33,161 nucleotides of DNA from positions 1 to 33,161 of the forward strand of contig CAIQPK010000014.1 in the NCBI GenBank assembly GCA_903873705.1, written 5' to 3'. This stretch comes from an uncultured Acidobacteriota bacterium (GTDB taxonomy: Bacteria; Acidobacteriota; Terriglobia; Terriglobales; Acidobacteriaceae). The notes under the pieces are model-generated. The model did not search any database. It had not been told where the DNA came from and saw nothing but the letters and a program-made list of their open reading frames with translations. Both the position numbers and the translations under genes were made by a program. Below are positions 33,040-33,161 of this stretch, piece by piece; position 1 is the first letter of the stretch, and the number at the start of each line of letters is the position of its first letter.

Positions 33040-33161
33040 TGTACCAGTTTTAGTGAGAGAAACTGGTCTTAAAGGAGCTGAAGATGGCGCGAGGGAAGAA
33101 GCATACGGCTGAGCAGATTGTGAGCTTGCTGCGGCAGATCGAGGTCGCGGTTGCTAATGGC
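33040..33161 (+). mobile_element. Left end of an IS3-family-like insertion sequence (partial)
   Basis: The element probably begins at TGTACCAG (33040), with the TG dinucleotide usual for IS3-family ends. An inverted repeat ACCAGTTT (33043-33050) with AAACTGGT (33060-33067) lies just inside the end. The transposase OrfA gene follows at once. The exact junction is not fixed, because no direct repeat can be checked without the right end. Confidence 0.65.
33084..33161 (+). CDS. IS3-family transposase OrfA, N-terminal part
   Basis: Twenty-six codons to the window edge, starting MARGKKHTAEQIVSLLRQIE and continuing VAVANG. This is the opening of the helix-turn-helix OrfA of IS3-type elements, where K-x-T-x-E-Q-I-V-x-x-L-R is the common start. 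AAAGGAG lies six bases before the ATG. The OrfB part with the DDE catalytic residues would be outside the window. Confidence 0.8.
   Translation, partial: MARGKKHTAEQIVSLLRQIEVAVANG

Overview
The window looks like a chromosomal segment of an acidobacterium (Acidobacteriota, probably Terriglobia/Acidobacteriaceae). This is an inference. It rests on the high GC content, a very large Oar-like TonB receptor with an N-terminal carboxypeptidase-regulatory-like domain, several Tat-exported enzymes, and dispersed intergenic repeats of a kind I associate with that group. No rRNA, tRNA or CRISPR array was seen.

Left part (1-14.6 kb) is ordinary chromosome with strongly C-ending codons. It holds the tail of one histidine kinase and a complete kinase with an ethylene-receptor-like membrane sensor. 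Next come an AIM24-family protein, a small membrane protein, UMP kinase (pyrH), a small secreted protein, an acyltransferase-3 membrane protein, a DinB-fold protein, a DUF4230 protein, an aldo/keto reductase and a GMC oxidoreductase. They are followed by a VapBC toxin-antitoxin pair, CTP synthase (pyrG), a secreted LprI-like protein coupled to a YraN-family protein, a small membrane protein and a tiny Lys/Ala-rich secreted protein. Two families of short dispersed repeats and one hairpin-forming repeat sit between these genes.

Right part (14.6-32.7 kb) is a compact catabolic locus with different codon use. A leftward operon encodes a NodB-fold hydrolase, an MFS organic-acid transporter and an oxaloacetate-decarboxylase-like enzyme. 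Facing it are a thiamine-diphosphate enzyme, a GntR/FCD regulator with a C-terminal AT-hook-like tail, a fumarylacetoacetase-family hydrolase, an HhH-tailed cytochrome c and a Tat-exported FAD dehydrogenase fused to a gluconate-dehydrogenase-subunit-3-like domain. Then come the TonB receptor and three exported proteins: an NHL propeller, a Tat-exported MmgE/PrpD protein and a second NHL propeller. All three divergent intergenic regions of the locus carry a 19-bp imperfect palindrome (four copies, consensus ATCRTGYATSATRCAYGAT), the probable operator of the resident GntR protein.

Working model (inference): the outer-membrane receptor imports an organic-acid-like substrate. The exported PrpD/NHL proteins and the FAD/cytochrome c dehydrogenase act on it in the periplasm, and the MFS carrier brings the product inside. 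The hydrolases, the ThDP enzyme and the decarboxylase-like lyase then feed it to central metabolism. The substrate cannot be read from the sequence. At the right edge a truncated YVTN propeller gene abuts the start of an IS3-like insertion sequence that runs out of the window.
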